Assembly: GCA_963457665.1 (NCBI GenBank)
Contig: OY735206.1
Span: 28,871,877 to 28,935,876, forward strand
From: Thysanoteuthis rhombus
Taxonomy: Eukaryota > Mollusca > Cephalopoda > Oegopsida > Thysanoteuthidae
Direction: 5' to 3'
Length of the DNA stretch: 64,000 nucleotides
This document shows positions 10,871 to 21,569 of the stretch, one piece after another. The notes under the pieces were generated by a model. It was given only the letters and a program-made list of their open reading frames with translations, did no database searches and was not told the origin of the DNA. A program made the translations under genes and the position numbers. The first letter of the stretch is position 1. Each line of letters begins with the position of its first letter.

Positions 10871-11418
10871 AGTTTAAGAGAAGGACAACCTTGACTCCAG
10901 TTAAGACAGCTTGTCGTCCAGTTTAACGTCCTTCACTTCTGTGCTTTTCTCTAGACTACATGAACAAATTGTTGTAGTAATATTAGGTTCGGTTCTTATC
11001 GACTACTCCAATGCAAGGCATTCATTATGCTTAGCCTGGCCACATGTACGACATCCTATGAGGATCAAACTCACTACAATAGTAATGATCAAGCAAGTCT
11101 AACTTGCTAACTACTACTCCACGGTGAGGCAACCCAAAGTAAATATATCTACCTCTGTCTATGCATACACGTCTTTCTACTTATGAAATAAACAATGGAA
11201 GTTGTCAGCCGTTCGTTTAATGGCACAAATGAGAGTATTGGCAAGCTGGTTTCAAGCCTTGGGAAACGTGTATATGCATCCCCCTTTGAGCACGCTATGT
11301 GCCAACGTGGCAGGTTAAGGTATATCAGCCCCTTCTCCGGGTCTTACAATTACAAGAGGAAAGCTTATGTCCTACAATGGACCTTTAAAACTGAAGAAAA
11401 ATTGGTAATCAATAAATG
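10871..11418. other. Unassigned
   Basis: Short ORFs only (such as 11195-11431); none has a motif or supporting context. Confidence 0.35.
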
Positions 11419-11720
11419 CAGCATATGTTAGCACGTCTACCTCACACTTAGAAAGTTCCGGATTCGATTAACAGTATGGGAGAAGTCCGTGGAAAAAAAA
11501 TTCCTATTGCATCCAGTAGCTGACTGAGTACACTTTAAGCTACGTGATTGGAGTGAAATGTATACATCGATCATCCCCCCCCTGACAGTGAGAGTTGGAT
11601 GGCTGTGTGGAAATTTTTTTATTAGTTTCCCTTGGTCATATGCAGATAATTCAGTACAATCTAAGCTGTGTGATTAGGATGAAGGTATGAATGAGGGACA
11701 CTAGTCCCACCTATCTCTAT
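11419..11720 (+). repeat. tRNA-derived SINE-like element, with a partial second copy
   Basis: A tRNA-like head at 11419-11490 has an A-box-like TTAGCACGTCTACC and a B-box-like GGATTCGATTA. The body follows (GTACACTTTAAGCTACGTGATTGGA). A second body copy follows at about 11582-11720 (AGTACAATCTAAGCTGTGTGATTAGGA). The same head-body arrangement recurs at 50505-50650. Confidence 0.65.
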
Positions 11721-12689
11721 CTGGAAGGGTAGTAACAATTGATATAGGAGCCTTGGGTCGCCTCCGACAACAGTCGACCATTCGCCTTACATTACTTTTA
11801 AACTAAAATATTGACCGTCATATGACGGTGTTTTAATACTAGGAATATACTAATTCGTTTTTGATAATATCATACATTGTCTTCTATAGTCATTTATATT
11901 TACTCCCATCTAAGCTCGTAAATTGAAGTAGGTTTTCATCCCTTATGGGTAAGGAATATTGACTCAGTACTCAATGGGCCATTCAAGTGATTTGACTTGA
12001 AACGGACACCCGTTCTGAACAAATGTATGCTTCACTATATTTCAAGTGTAAAGTAAGGAAAACCTTCCCAAATACAGTAATAAGTAATCATTAAATTGAC
12101 TGATTTTCATCAGATCCTAGTTAGAGGAAGATTTGTAGTTACAGAATTACAGTTTGATTTATCTACATACAGACATGATCATGGCTCAATCGAGTTAATT
12201 TTCAATGACAAAATTTTTACATTGGATTCAAACTAGTCTAAAAACCTGCTTCTAGTAACCAAACGACTAATTTATGCTATTCTTTTGCAATTAAAATGAA
12301 AATTAAAACATTCAATGTCTAGAACATCTTCCTCGTCGTTGCAGGATCGAGTTATTAGCAATAGAAAACTTATCCCAGTTTATTAATCACTCACTATATC
12401 TACAGCTATTTCAAAAATAGTCTAAACCTGCTTTGAGTATGCATCTTTTTGGCTTCATATACCATTTCATTTAAACATATTTTTGTATTATGTGCGATAT
12501 GTATGAAAGGTTTGGCTGGTCTACACACTTAAACGTGAACAAAAGTTCAGGGTTACAAACCAACAAGAGTTTATATGTAGAGAGTGGTATCCTCAAATTT
12601 TTCATTCAGTTTTTGATAAATTAAATCCCTGCTCCCATGGAAAAAAGAAGACAAACTGAACAAATGATATAAACTCACAAACTATGAAA
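11721..12689. other. Unassigned
   Basis: AT-rich, no recognised repeat, no ORF above about 60 codons. Confidence 0.4.
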
Positions 12690-12910
12690 GGCGGGAATTT
12701 CTGTCAGTTCTATGGTTAATTCAATAGAATTTCGGTTTTATTGCGATTTATGGCAGACCAGTTTCATGTTTGTGTCAGGAGTTTTATTTTGCAATGGATA
12801 ATTTGAAATGGATAACATACAATTAATTATCTGGCAAAGAACAGGTGTTTTTATCTCGCAATAGATAACTATTTCTCTCTACCACCTGCCGCATTTGATG
12901 GGTTAATATC
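12690..12910 (+). repeat. Dispersed repeat Rep-D, copy 1
   Basis: Shares GGCGGGAATTTC, GTTCTATGGTT.ATTCAATA and several CAATRGATAA units with 55860-56080 (plus) and, inverted, with 14230-14420. The CAATGGATAAC-like motif is itself reiterated inside the copy, suggesting a short internal tandem array. Confidence 0.65.
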
Positions 12911-13009
12911 CGAACTTCTCGCTAAAATCCGATTTATCTGATTTATCTGCAAAAATAACATTTCTTTTCCACTGTGTTCAAGAGAGGCCATTTCAGATTC
13001 AGCAGCAGC

Positions 13010-13440
13010 AACAGCAGCCTTTAAGCGCCTATTGTTGGACATAGACCGTCCAAAAAAATTTGCCAGATCTCTCTATCATGGACATTGCGGCGCCAATACT
13101 CTCTGAACTTGTCTATTTCGTCACCCTGTCTCATTTTCTGCCAACAATCATTTCACATAAAATATCTGGGATCCACATTGTTGGTCGTGGTGTCCCGTTA
13201 TTGTCCGACACCGTTATAACATGGGTAGCCCATTGCCATTTGAGTTTTCTAATAAATTCTATGTCTGATTCCTATTTTTTTTCTCTAATATACTGTGCTG
13301 TCTTGTGACCTCTTCATGTAATGTTGAGTATGATTCTCGCTCGTAAATGTTGTATGGCTCACAGTTTGAGGGTAACTCGCTGTAGCGTTTGTTGTCTTCA
13401 AGAAGGTCTTTGATTCAGTGGGAATGCCCCAAGTTATGTA
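13010..13440 (-). mobile_element. LINE fragment, 3' region
   Basis: Minus-strand copy of the 18.7-kb LINE family beginning at its 3' end (TGTTGGACATAGACC at about 13034). It covers the GHVARM-like region (13200-13260) and the LRTMQRAH-like region (about 13330-13380). It ends abruptly near 13440. Frame broken. Confidence 0.75.
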
Positions 13441-13499
13441 CGCCACCATATCATGTATACTGTTTGATAGAGCCCTTTGTTAACTCTCCTCATTATGAT

Positions 13500-13720
13500 C
13501 GTGTGGTCACATTGGTTCCGGGCAAGTAGTATCAACTTGAGCTCATTGGATGCCAATATTCTCTGGTGAGCTTGTTTTGATTTTTTTTCTTTCTCCTATA
13601 CTAAATGTATTATCAAAGGTAAACATCCTAGTCTGCCCTGATGTTTTATACATAGCCTTGGGGGATGGATTCATGCTTTTCCTAAGGGCATTAGTGCGAA
13701 AGTCAAACTGAAATTAAAAA
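13500..13720 (+). repeat. Rep-E SINE-like repeat, plus copy
   Basis: Resembles 30590-30860: GCTCATTGGATGCCAATATTCTCTGGTGA, then GGGGGATGGATTCATGCTTTTCCTAAGGGCATTAGTGC. It has a diverged middle and no clear tRNA head. Confidence 0.55.
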
Positions 13721-14229
13721 AAAGAAATCATCACATTTCCAATTACTAAGGTTGTGTCGTTTAGTTGTCCTGTAGATAACTACTGACTGGATATCTTAAA
13801 GTACACCAACGAAATCAAAGTAAACAAGAATGACTGCTTCAGAGGCAAACAACCAATTCTTTTTCAATCTCTCTCTTTCTTCCTCTCTTTCCCTCTTTCT
13901 ATATTTCTTCCTTCCGTTTATTGATGACTTAGGAATAGAATATATTCTCTCTTTTCCCTCTTCATTCTATCTATCGTTTGAAACTTTTCACTTTTTAGTC
14001 TTAACCGGGAGTCTGAACTTATCATTTTTGTTAGATAAGGAAAGAAAAGTCAACTCCAAAGGAGTTTGACAGAAATACTGAGCTTCATGAACCAACTGCA
14101 CCAACTAAAATTAGACTCACTTCCTGTCTGTTATCCGTCTCACAGGATAAGACTGTGAATGTAGCACTAGGGGCGGGGTTAGGCTTGGTTGTATGACTCT
14201 CCGTCTTGGCAGAGACGTTCTTAGCAGCT
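13721..14229. other. Unassigned; pyrimidine-rich stretch
   Basis: A CT-rich stretch lies at about 13860-14000. The 79-codon ORF over it is low-complexity and not supported. Confidence 0.4.
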
Positions 14230-14420
14230 TCATTAACTGTGGAAGGTGGCAAGTGTAATAGTTATCATTTGCACGAAAAGACTCTGTCCATTGCAAGTTG
14301 ATCCATAAGAAGTTATCCATCGCAAGATATATGTTCTGACTATCAATCAAAATAGGACAGAAATGTTATTGAGTTAGTCATAGAACTCCGCAATTAATGG
14401 GTTAATCGTTAGTTTCCAGG
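14230..14420 (-). repeat. Dispersed repeat Rep-D, minus copy
   Basis: Reverse complement of 12690-12910, with TTATCCATCGCAAG and CATAGAACTC landmarks. Confidence 0.6.
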
Positions 14421-14734
14421 AGAAACTTAGTTTCTTCCTTGAGGTATATCGATAGAATAAACAAAAATTAAGGCATGAAAGCGTGAATGATTATCTATAT
14501 AAGTTACCGGAAATCCCACGATACCCCACGGTATCAGCGTTTTTCATCGTTAGTTTTTTGGGGGTTTGTTTCTGTTTAAACAATTTTCTTTCACACTTTA
14601 CCGGAAGAACGATTCGTCTAGATTTGGAATCACTTTGACTTACTGTGAAATCATAGAAGCCCTAGAATGCAATCGCAGATAAACATACATAAATTGTACT
14701 TCGAAACATACAAAACAGGTTTATTTAGTTACTC
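14421..14734. other. Unassigned
   Basis: Nothing recognised. Confidence 0.35.
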
Positions 14735-15000
14735 AATAGGACCCGTCACGTGGCAAGTGCCTTTGGCAGCATGTCACGTTGGGGGTGATAAGTAAAAAAA
14801 AAAACAGAAATTTGAGATCTACGAATGGATTACTTCTCTCGCTTTCTGCTGAGTGGTAATGTCAAAACAATGTCTGAATTTTCAACAACAACAAAAAAAA
14901 ACAAGCAAAAACAAGATATAATGAAGCCAGGTGCAAACTAGGGAACCAATTTATCATAAACTCACATTGTGAATTCAATCCACCTGAGAATTTTTTTTTG
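14735..15000 (-). repeat. Dispersed repeat Rep-B, minus copy
   Basis: Carries TGGCAAGTGCCTTTGGCAGC, GGGGGTGATAAGT, a TCTCTCGCTTTCTGCTGAG block and ACTCACATTGTGAATTCAA. A T9/G10 run at about 14994-15010 parallels the C run of the 7.2-kb copy. Confidence 0.7.
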
Positions 15001-15129
15001 GGGGGGGGGGTATATTTCATAAAAAGAATAAAAACTTTTTTTCCAGACGTAATAAGGAGTAAATATTTAGTCATCAGCCATATAGCTCCATTAGTTTGGC
15101 CTGTGCTTTCCACACATAGATAGATAGAT

Positions 15130-15490
15130 AGATTCACTATCACAGTCAATAATTGAACGACCGTAGCGTCGAAATTTGAAGTCATGTAAAAAAAATTCCA
15201 TCAAAGAATGAATATGGTCAGAATTTATTCCATTCATGACATCAATGCCGTTTTCCACTTGAAAATATTCAAAGTAGAGAAAGAATCATCTAAAAACTAG
15301 GTGATCTAGTTGTTATTAATTAATCCGTCGAAATAAGGGCCCCAAAATATCGAAAATATTTTTTTCAAAAATGAAAATAGATGAAAAAAAATTAAAAGCG
15401 GTTAAGTTGAGTACTGATGCCATTATTCATGTCCGTAGACAAAATTGTATGGCAAGCTGTGCTGGTTCGCACATACATACAAGCAAATGA
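15130..15490 (-). repeat. Rep-F SINE-like repeat, first of two head-to-tail copies
   Basis: On the minus strand the order is TTTTGTCTACGGACATGAA, a poly-T/A-rich middle, GACTTCAAATTTCGACGCTA. It is followed by a second copy in the same orientation. Other copies: 20800-20880 (partial), 58975-59290 and 59550-59830 on the plus strand. Confidence 0.65.
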
Positions 15491-15509
15491 AAAAAAAGGA
15501 TAGAACTCA

Positions 15510-15800
15510 TCAACTCGGTAAATAATTGAACAACCGTAGCATCAAATTTTGAAGTAATGTAAAAAAAGATTCAATGAAAGAAAAACATATTCAAAATAAA
15601 TTTCATTTCTGACATCGCTCTGAAATAGAGTAAAAAAAAAATCTACATCCTGGTGAATGTAGAATTAATTAACAGGACTCTTTTTTTTTCTAAAGATTTT
15701 TTTTTCAAAAATTACATATTTTTAGAGGGAGTACTGACGCCAATTTTCTTTTCTGTAGACAAAACAATATGGACTGGAGCACAGAAACACGCAAACACGT
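15510..15800 (-). repeat. Rep-F SINE-like repeat, second copy
   Basis: Shares with the first copy AATAATTGAACRACCGTAGC, GAGTACTGAYGCCA and GTAGACAAAA, spaced at nearly the same distances (about 360 bp apart). Confidence 0.65.
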
Positions 15801-16022
15801 ATGCAAACAAACGCGTACAGAATTGCATATAAAAAGATAGAACCTTTCGTAGTCTTTATGGCCACAGTCGTCCAACTCATCACCACCGTTAGTGGCTACG
15901 GTTTCTCGATAGATTCAACATCAGCATCTCATTCTCTTTTTCATTCATACCCATTTCTTTCTTTTGCTCTTTTCTTCTTTTTCTCTCTATACTTTGAACT
16001 CTTAATTCTCTGTTACATCGAT

Positions 16023-16200
16023 CACTTAGATGGTGTAATGATTAGCATGTCTGCATCATACACAGAAGGATCTGAGTTCGAATCCCGGTATGTGTGCAGA
16101 AAAACTCTTCGTTGGGTACAAGTTTGTGTAATGAAGATGGATATTAGGAGACGCACCTCTGCTTATTCGATATACATGCATAACACTTTGATACCTTGGA
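16023..16200 (+). repeat. tRNA-derived SINE-like element
   Basis: The tRNA-like head at 16023-16096 has A-box-like TGGTGTAATGATTAGCATG and B-box GAGTTCGAATCCC, with short matching outer arms. The body follows to about 16200. It is not a functional tRNA because no clean cloverleaf acceptor stem forms. Confidence 0.7.
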
Positions 16201-16439
16201 ATGGTATGAATCCATCCTTTCTCCCCGTTCGCGTCCCTCGAATACGAGCAAATAGCAGAAGTGACCGCGCTTTTCAGTCATCAGCAAAATCTGTTGTGGT
16301 TATACACTTATGATAATCGTTTGCGAAGCGACGGATCGTGATCTATTGTCATTACATACAGTCGACAATACAAAAGCATTGTTTTCAGCATGATAACAGT
16401 CAAAACACAGACGTACAACGTTTCTAACCTTTAAAACAA
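16201..16439. repeat. Shared 3' segment with 28181 (dispersed repeat fragment)
   Basis: TACACTTATGATAATCG and GCGAAGCGACGGATCGTG near 16304-16342 recur at 28181-28220 (TACACTTATGATAACCG, GCGAAACGACGGGTCATG). The 170-codon ORF 15801-16313 crosses this and the SINE and is not a gene. Confidence 0.45.
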
Positions 16440-16625
16440 ACTTTATTTGCCCTTACACTGGCCAGCCGTTCCTGTCCGGTTATTGCATGTTTCTCCACGC
16501 ACTACCACCCCCTCTTGGAGTTAGACTTCAAAGTTTGCGCTATGTGACAATTGACTAAAATTTCACCTGCTATTTCCCCATAGCTAGGGTAAGAGATGGC
16601 TCCATGCCTTTCTTGAGGTCATAAT
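16440..16625 (+). repeat. Rep-G dispersed repeat copy, with an adjacent Rep-E fragment
   Basis: 16455-16545 shares ATGTTTCTCC and TTCAAAGTTTGCGCTA, in order, with 17500-17600. A Rep-E-like GAGATGGCTCCATGCCTTTC follows at about 16593. Confidence 0.5.
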
Positions 16626-16671
16626 TACACACGTACTACAAGCAACAATACCATTCGTCCGAAATGAACGC

Positions 16672-16755
16672 CGATTATCTCAGTTGGAGTTTGAACTCCG
16701 GTCGCCTATTCCATTTTCCGGGAAGTCAACTGCTTGGCCAACCCAGCTACACCAC
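16672..16755 (-). repeat. tRNA-derived SINE-like head
   Basis: The minus strand reads GTAGCTGGGTTGGCCAAGCA (A-box-like) and GGAGTTCAAACTCC (B-box-like). It lies about 180 bp downstream (minus sense) of the 5S-like sequence at 16930-17020. Confidence 0.65.
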
Positions 16756-16929
16756 GCCAAGTCTAGCGTTTGCAAAATCTTCATCCATTCATTCCTTGTT
16801 GCTTACAATCAGGTCTGGAGTACACTCAGAGGGAGCCTTCGGCTGGTGTTATCGATCATGTATAGATCAGTCTCCTCCAAGGGGGATCAACAGAGTCGCC
16901 ATGAGAAGTTCTATACATGCTCTCTAATT

Positions 16930-17020
16930 GCTTACAGCATCAGGTATACCCACTTGGTCACCCATCTAGGTGTTGACCAAACACTACATTACTCAACTGG
17001 TGTGTCAGACGCAATTCGTC
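16930..17020 (-). repeat. 5S-rRNA-derived sequence (SINE head or pseudogene)
   Basis: The minus strand resembles the 3' two-thirds of metazoan 5S rRNA. CCTAGATGGGTGACC corresponds to the box C region, followed by TGGGTATACC and TGATGCTGTAAGC like the 5S 3' arm. The box A side is diverged (GAGTAATGTAGTG for AGCTAAGCAACGT). It is too diverged to be a functional gene. A second, clearer 5S-like stretch is at 32413-32505. Confidence 0.7.
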
Positions 17021-17180
17021 TATAACGTAAATATCATTACTTACACACAACGAAGAACAGAATAAAACCATTCTTTTAGCATGAAAATACACAGTACACA
17101 ATCTTTAAAAGAAGTACCAATATTTTTAACAAGTGAAATGTCTAAAAACTAAACTTCTTTCCCAAACCAAGTCTCGCACT

Positions 17181-17255
17181 GGAGGTGCAAGTGGCCAAAT
17201 GGTTGGAGGCGCGGAAAATACAATCGACGACCAAAGTTCAAACTCCAGCTGTGAC
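17181..17255 (+). repeat. tRNA-derived SINE-like head
   Basis: A-box-like GTGGCCAAATGGTTGGAGGC and B-box-like AAGTTCAAACTCCAG on the plus strand. The 184-codon ORF 17133-17687 overlapping it has no motif and is taken as chance. Confidence 0.6.
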
Positions 17256-17489
17256 AGTTTGCATTCATTTCACACTAATGCTCTTGGAAAAGACATATAT
17301 TCATTTCTTTACCCCATCCCTTCAACAGGCCATGGGACAGCATGGCAAGATAAGGCTGATGTCTTAAACTCACTTGGAAAGCCTATGCTAAAAAAACGGA
17401 CCTTAGAAAAAGCTGATAAAAAAAGGTCTTGCACTTACAAAATCCACGATAACCACCTCGAAAGAAATAGCTGCTGCTTTCGTCATTGC

Positions 17490-17610
17490 ACTTGCCGACC
17501 AGGCCAAACTGCGTATGTCCATGTTTCTCCTTGCTTGATGTTGATCGTGGCCGGAAGCCATTTTCTTGCCAAGGTTTTCAAATTTGCGCTACGAACTTCT
17601 TCTCTATTAA
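17490..17610 (+). repeat. Rep-G dispersed repeat, copy 2
   Basis: Shares ATGTTTCTCC and TTCAAATTTGCGCTA, in the same order, with 16455-16545. Confidence 0.45.
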
Positions 17611-17959
17611 CGAAGTGTAAAACTTGGCGGTTCAAGCCGCCCACTTCTCTCTTTAACTATCTGTGGCTGTGCGGCCATTCTTCCTGACTTCGTGAGTGCA
17701 CTGATGGAAAACAACGCTCAAAGTCTTCCTCACCGGAGAGCAAGAGACTCGGTGCACATTAAGATAACACAAGTCAAGGGTTGTTGGCCCTCAGGAACTA
17801 CAGGCGTAAAAACTGCGTAATATATACAACAGAGCAGATCTAAAAGAGAAATTAACAAACGGCGTAGTAAAAAATGTTAATGAATGGCATACTCTTCATG
17901 GTGAACATCGTTCTGATCTTCTTTCATACCAATAGGATGGTCTCGGGAAATCTTTATGC
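17611..17959. other. Unassigned
   Basis: Nothing recognised. Confidence 0.35.
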
Positions 17960-18159
17960 CACTGGTTCTCAAACTTTATTGCATGGTGGCAAACTAAGAA
18001 ATATATTTGACTAACGCGGCACATCAACAGTAAAAAGCAGAATTAGTACCATGTAAACATTCTACTAGTTTATGACCAAAATTTATTATCAGCATATTGA
18101 TATACATACTCATCAACCCTTTTTCGTTTCATCCGTCGCTAAAAAGGTTGGGAACTCCT
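17960..18159. mobile_element. hAT-like MITE, diverged
   Basis: Left end CACTGGTTCTCAAACTTT at 17960. Right end AAAAAGGTTGGGAACTCCT near 18141-18159 as the inverted partner. These match the CAGTGGTTCTCAA style of hAT-type MITEs. A GTGGC...GCGGCAC segment is inside. No ORF; the 8-bp duplication is not recognisable. Confidence 0.6.
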
Positions 18160-18698
18160 TATATCTTGAGATGATACGTCTAGATTGACAACCCTATGGC
18201 AAAAGCAGGACAGACATAATACCTGTATTGGAAACATTCAAGGTTGTAAATACGTGTTAGCATGTTTAGAAAAAAATACGGAGAAGTGTTTGAGAACAAC
18301 CACTCTAAAGTTATTGCTAGTTTGTTTCTGTGATTATTCAATAGGTTTCGATAAGTCAGGCACGAGACCAGATTAGGGAGCGTTATTCAAGATTGAAAAA
18401 ATTACCTGAATTAATAAGACTGTGGGACTAGCTTGCTAATCGTCACGTTACAATAAGTAACCCGTTGCTGGTTTAATGGATTTATACATGGTGACCCAAA
18501 GTACATCAAGTGAAAATAATGCAGGAATCTCTTCTTGGGTGGGGATGACTGATGTCGTGACCAGCACAAGGGCACTATATTACGACTAGGTGATTTCGCT
18601 CACCATCGCAATTGAAATTAACTGCTGGTATTTCAAAAGTAAATCATGTCAAGACAACCTACAATTAATTCATTTATAGGGCGATATGATATTTCTAT
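18160..18698. other. Unassigned
   Basis: No recognised repeat or ORF. Confidence 0.35.
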
Positions 18699-18821
18699 TC
18701 ATCATCATCAGTCTTTTAATGTCTGTTGTTGGACATAGACCTTCCAAGGATTCGCCTCACTTCTCTATCATGGGCGTCGTGGAGAAAATTCTTTCTGATT
18801 TTTTCTAGCTCGTGTCTCCAT

Positions 18822-19229
18822 CTAATATTCTACCGGCCTTGGATTCGTGTGTTGCAATGTCCATCGGTTGTTTGCTATTCTTGCAACATGGCCAGCCCAC
18901 TGCCATTTGAGATTTTTAATGGATTCTATGATGTCCCTGAGTTCTGTTTTCTCCTGGATGTATTGTGCTGTCGGGCAGTCTCTCCATGTGAAGCCCAGCA
19001 TAATTCTTTCATGTGCACGTTGCTTGGTTCTCAGTTTGCGGGTCTGTCTCTTGGTTAGATTCCATGTTTCAGCTCCATAAGTGACTATCGGGAGAATCCG
19101 CTGGTTGTACACCCTTCTTTTTAAGATTAATGGGATCTTCTTGTTTTCGATGATTGAGCTTGCTCCGCCAAAGGCTTGCCATTCTAAGGTGATTCTTTGC
19201 TTGATTTCTTCTTCTTTTGAAGGTCTCAC
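18822..19229 (-). pseudogene. LINE polyprotein C-terminal segment
   Basis: A 135-residue open stretch with MRPSKEEEIKQRITLEWQAF at the start, RRVYNQRILPIVTYGAETWN in the middle and LKWQWAGHVARIANNRW toward the end. This is the conserved post-RT region of the family, and it closely matches the 51.4-kb copy. It ends in the TGA at 18822-18824; downstream sequence continues the family in another frame to 18711. Confidence 0.85.
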
Positions 19230-19762
19230 AGAAATTCTTTGTAGATGTAGTGATCTACATTCTCCAGTTCTGTGTCCTCGATTTTGATCTTAATGTTTTC
19301 CTATTTCCGATGCAATCGTTGCACATGATCTTTGTCTTGCTGAAGTTCATCTGTAGGCCAACTTTCTTGCTTTCTTCATTTAGGCTTTGTCATCTGCAAA
19401 TTTGAGATTGCTCAGATATTCACCGTCTATTCTAATTCCCTAACTATCCCAGTTTAGTCTTCTGAAGATCATCTTGGGGTAGGCTGTGACAAGTTTGGGT
19501 GAGCTGGTATCACCTTGTTTACCCTTTTTAGGGTTGAAAGGACTCTGAGTCTTTATGTAGCCTGATAAAGGGGCTGCTGTGATTGTATACATGTTTCAGC
19601 ACTTCGACATATACTGGATCTACACATTGTCGAGTGATGACCTCCATGACCTCAGGGATTTCCACTGAATCGAAGGCCTTTTTAAAGTCGATAAATGCTA
19701 CAACGGCTGTTAGTTTATATTCTGCTGCTTTTTTTTCAGTTGACTTACCGAATGCAGGTAGA

Positions 19763-20350
19763 CTATGGTCGAGTAGCTTCTTCTAAAGCCAGCCTGCTCC
19801 TGTGGTTGGTTTTCATCGAGTGTTTAATGATTCGATTGTTGATGATTTTTGTGATAAGTTTGTACATGCAGTTGAGCAGGTTTATAGGCCTGTAGTTGTT
19901 GAGATCTTTTGGGTTTCTTTTTTCATTTAAAAGCATTACGATTGCAGTTTTCCAATCATCTAGGACTTTACTCTGTTTAAGACATAAGTTAAAAAAGGAC
20001 AGACAGTTTCCTAGTGATGATCTTACCCGCTTTTCTGAATAGGTTGATGGTGATGTTGTCTTGTCCTGGTGCTTGTTTGTTTCATCGAGTTCATTGCTAA
20101 CGTCTTGCGGATCCTGTTCATTCTTTTGCAGTCCTTGTTTGGATGAATAGAGAATTTTGTAAAATTCTTTGGCACGTTCGACAATCCTGTCTCCGTCTGG
20201 GGTTAGGTTTCTATTTAACTCGAGAATGCTGGTAATTTGCTTCTGTTCTGGGTTTAGGCCTTTGTTTATAGTTTTGAAGTCCCTACCTCTTGCGAGAGTC
20301 GATTTTATCACTGCTGTCGTGTAGTATCCTTCATACATACTTGATATCAA
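19763..20350 (-). pseudogene. LINE reverse transcriptase N-terminal segment
   Basis: A 195-residue open stretch. A polar linker (RIVERAKEFYKILYSS) precedes the RT start WKTAIVMLLNEKRNPKDLNN, then YRPINLLNCMYKLITKIINN. Active relatives have VxPLxKKG at the start; here it is VMLLNEKR. Short of the catalytic palm, which is about 370 bp further on in other frames. Confidence 0.82.
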
Positions 20351-20799
20351 CTGGGTAGAATTGAAATTTCTCTATTGATCAGTTTTCCTTTTACAAATTA
20401 TGATATCAAATAGAATTCTCGCATTTTGGTGGAACTTTCTGATTGTAATTTCCCAACAGTTGATAGTCATCCTGAAAGAGGGCTCTGCAGACTGTCTGGG
20501 TCAGTAAAAATAATACAATGTTTTGCCCTAAAATCTGCATGGGACGTGAAGAATGACTGTCAGTTAGAGTGGATATGACGGCCACACACCACACAAGTTC
20601 ACTTAATGGCATCTCATGGTCGACCAAGGCGTGTCTGTTTATGCACGCACAGTAGGGCCGCTTTTGATTGATTGCCAACACATTCAGTTTACGATATATT
20701 CGTGTACATATGTGCAATAATGTATAAGAATACTAACAATATCTATATCCATAACACGAGAATATTGACCAATAGCAGTCAGTGTTTGTTTGTTTGTTC
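20351..20799. other. Unassigned
   Basis: The 103-codon minus ORF at 20406-20717 has no recognisable motif. Part of 20560-20640 looks like mobile-repeat sequence, but I cannot place it. Confidence 0.3.
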
Positions 20800-20880
20800 G
20801 TGCGCTTACAGTCGTGCCGTTTTGTCTATGGACTTGAACATTGGCATCAGTCCTCCACAAAGAAAACAACTAAATTCTCT
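20800..20880 (+). repeat. Rep-F fragment
   Basis: GTGCCGTTTTGTCTATGGAC and TTGGCATCAGTCCTCCAC match the start of the Rep-F copies at 59010 and 59615. Confidence 0.6.
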
Positions 20881-21245
20881 AAAATAGTGTTTTTAGATGT
20901 TTTTAATTATATTTCCCAGTGGAAAACGTCAGGGATATCATGAAAAGAATTAATTCTAGCCATATTATCTACTTTTATAAATAATGACTTATCCATCAAC
21001 GAAATTCTTCACATGTAATGAAAATGTCGATCAAAACAATTCATTGATTGCTGTTGATCTCCGATCATTATCATGATAGCTAATCAGCAATCCCAAGTCC
21101 TTTTTTGGTCATAGACAGCTTCAATGTTCTTCTGTAATTGTAAATTATCATATCTTATTTTCGTATACGATCTCGGGGGATCCACACTGAGAGTTGCATG
21201 TCCAGCGGTTGCATAATTCGTTTAACATATAATGATGAGGTATTA
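20881..21245. other. Unassigned
   Basis: Nothing recognised. Confidence 0.35.
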
Positions 21246-21530
21246 TTATTTCTATTATTATTCGGACTATCCTCATCTTGGTTGTTTTTCATACAATATG
21301 ACACATATCGTAGTGGTTACAGAATTACTGCAAGTAATCTAATAGTTCTAGGTTCAATCCCAGTGTGAGACAATAATAATAATACTAATCCTAAGAGGGG
21401 AGTGCGGTCAATATACCCCGTCGATTAAATAAAGGGTTCCGTTCGTTACTTCCCCGCACCTACCAGATGATACCTGATGCTGTATGAAAAACAACCAAGA
21501 TGTGGATTGTCCGAATAATGATAGAAATAA
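21246..21530. mobile_element. Foldback element (50-bp inverted repeats) with tRNA-like core
   Basis: 21246-21298 and 21478-21530 are inverted copies with only a few mismatches (TTATTTCTATTATTATTCGG against the complement of CCGAATAATGATAGAAATAA; both continue through CATCTTGGTTGTTTTTCATA). The ~180-bp centre contains a tRNA-like A/B-box pair at 21309-21369. Either a SINE inserted into a MITE, or the arrangement is itself a mobile unit. Confidence 0.75.
21309..21369 (+). repeat. tRNA-derived SINE-like core
   Basis: A-box-like TAGTGGTTACAGAATTAC and B-box GGTTCAATCCC, centred between the inverted repeats. No acceptor stem consistent with a working tRNA. Confidence 0.65.
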
Positions 21531-21569
21531 CAGTAATGGTTTTAGGGATATCTTGAACATATACTTTTG

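Larger units (their letters stand above)
18699..20350 (-). mobile_element. Longest LINE copy (APE-type, RTE-like), 5'-truncated
   Basis: Read right to left. The 3' end is at 18699-18711 as a GAT trinucleotide tail (CATCATCATCAG on the plus strand), typical of RTE-type elements. The C-terminal domain lies at 18822-19229, the RT palm FADD at about 19385-19400 and the RT fingers motif NYRPINLLNCMYKL around 19880-19945. Sequence upstream of RT is present to about 20350. No endonuclease domain is found upstream, so the copy is 5'-truncated. Frames are broken between the blocks. Confidence 0.88.

Noticed and set aside
16023..16096. Functional tRNA gene
   Set aside because: A and B boxes are present, but no full cloverleaf with paired acceptor stem and anticodon arm can be drawn by eye. 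The same applies to the heads at 21309, 32558 and 56420.
15801..16313. 170-codon ORF as a host gene
   Set aside because: It crosses Rep-F, a CT-rich stretch and a tRNA-like SINE head; no motif or codon bias is visible.
17133..17687. 184-codon ORF as a host gene
   Set aside because: It overlaps a tRNA-like SINE head and a Rep-G copy, and has no recognisable domain.
20406..20717. 103-codon minus ORF as the LINE endonuclease domain
   Set aside because: No endonuclease motifs (such as SDH or the N-terminal Asn/Glu boxes) are present, and it does not continue the RT frame.
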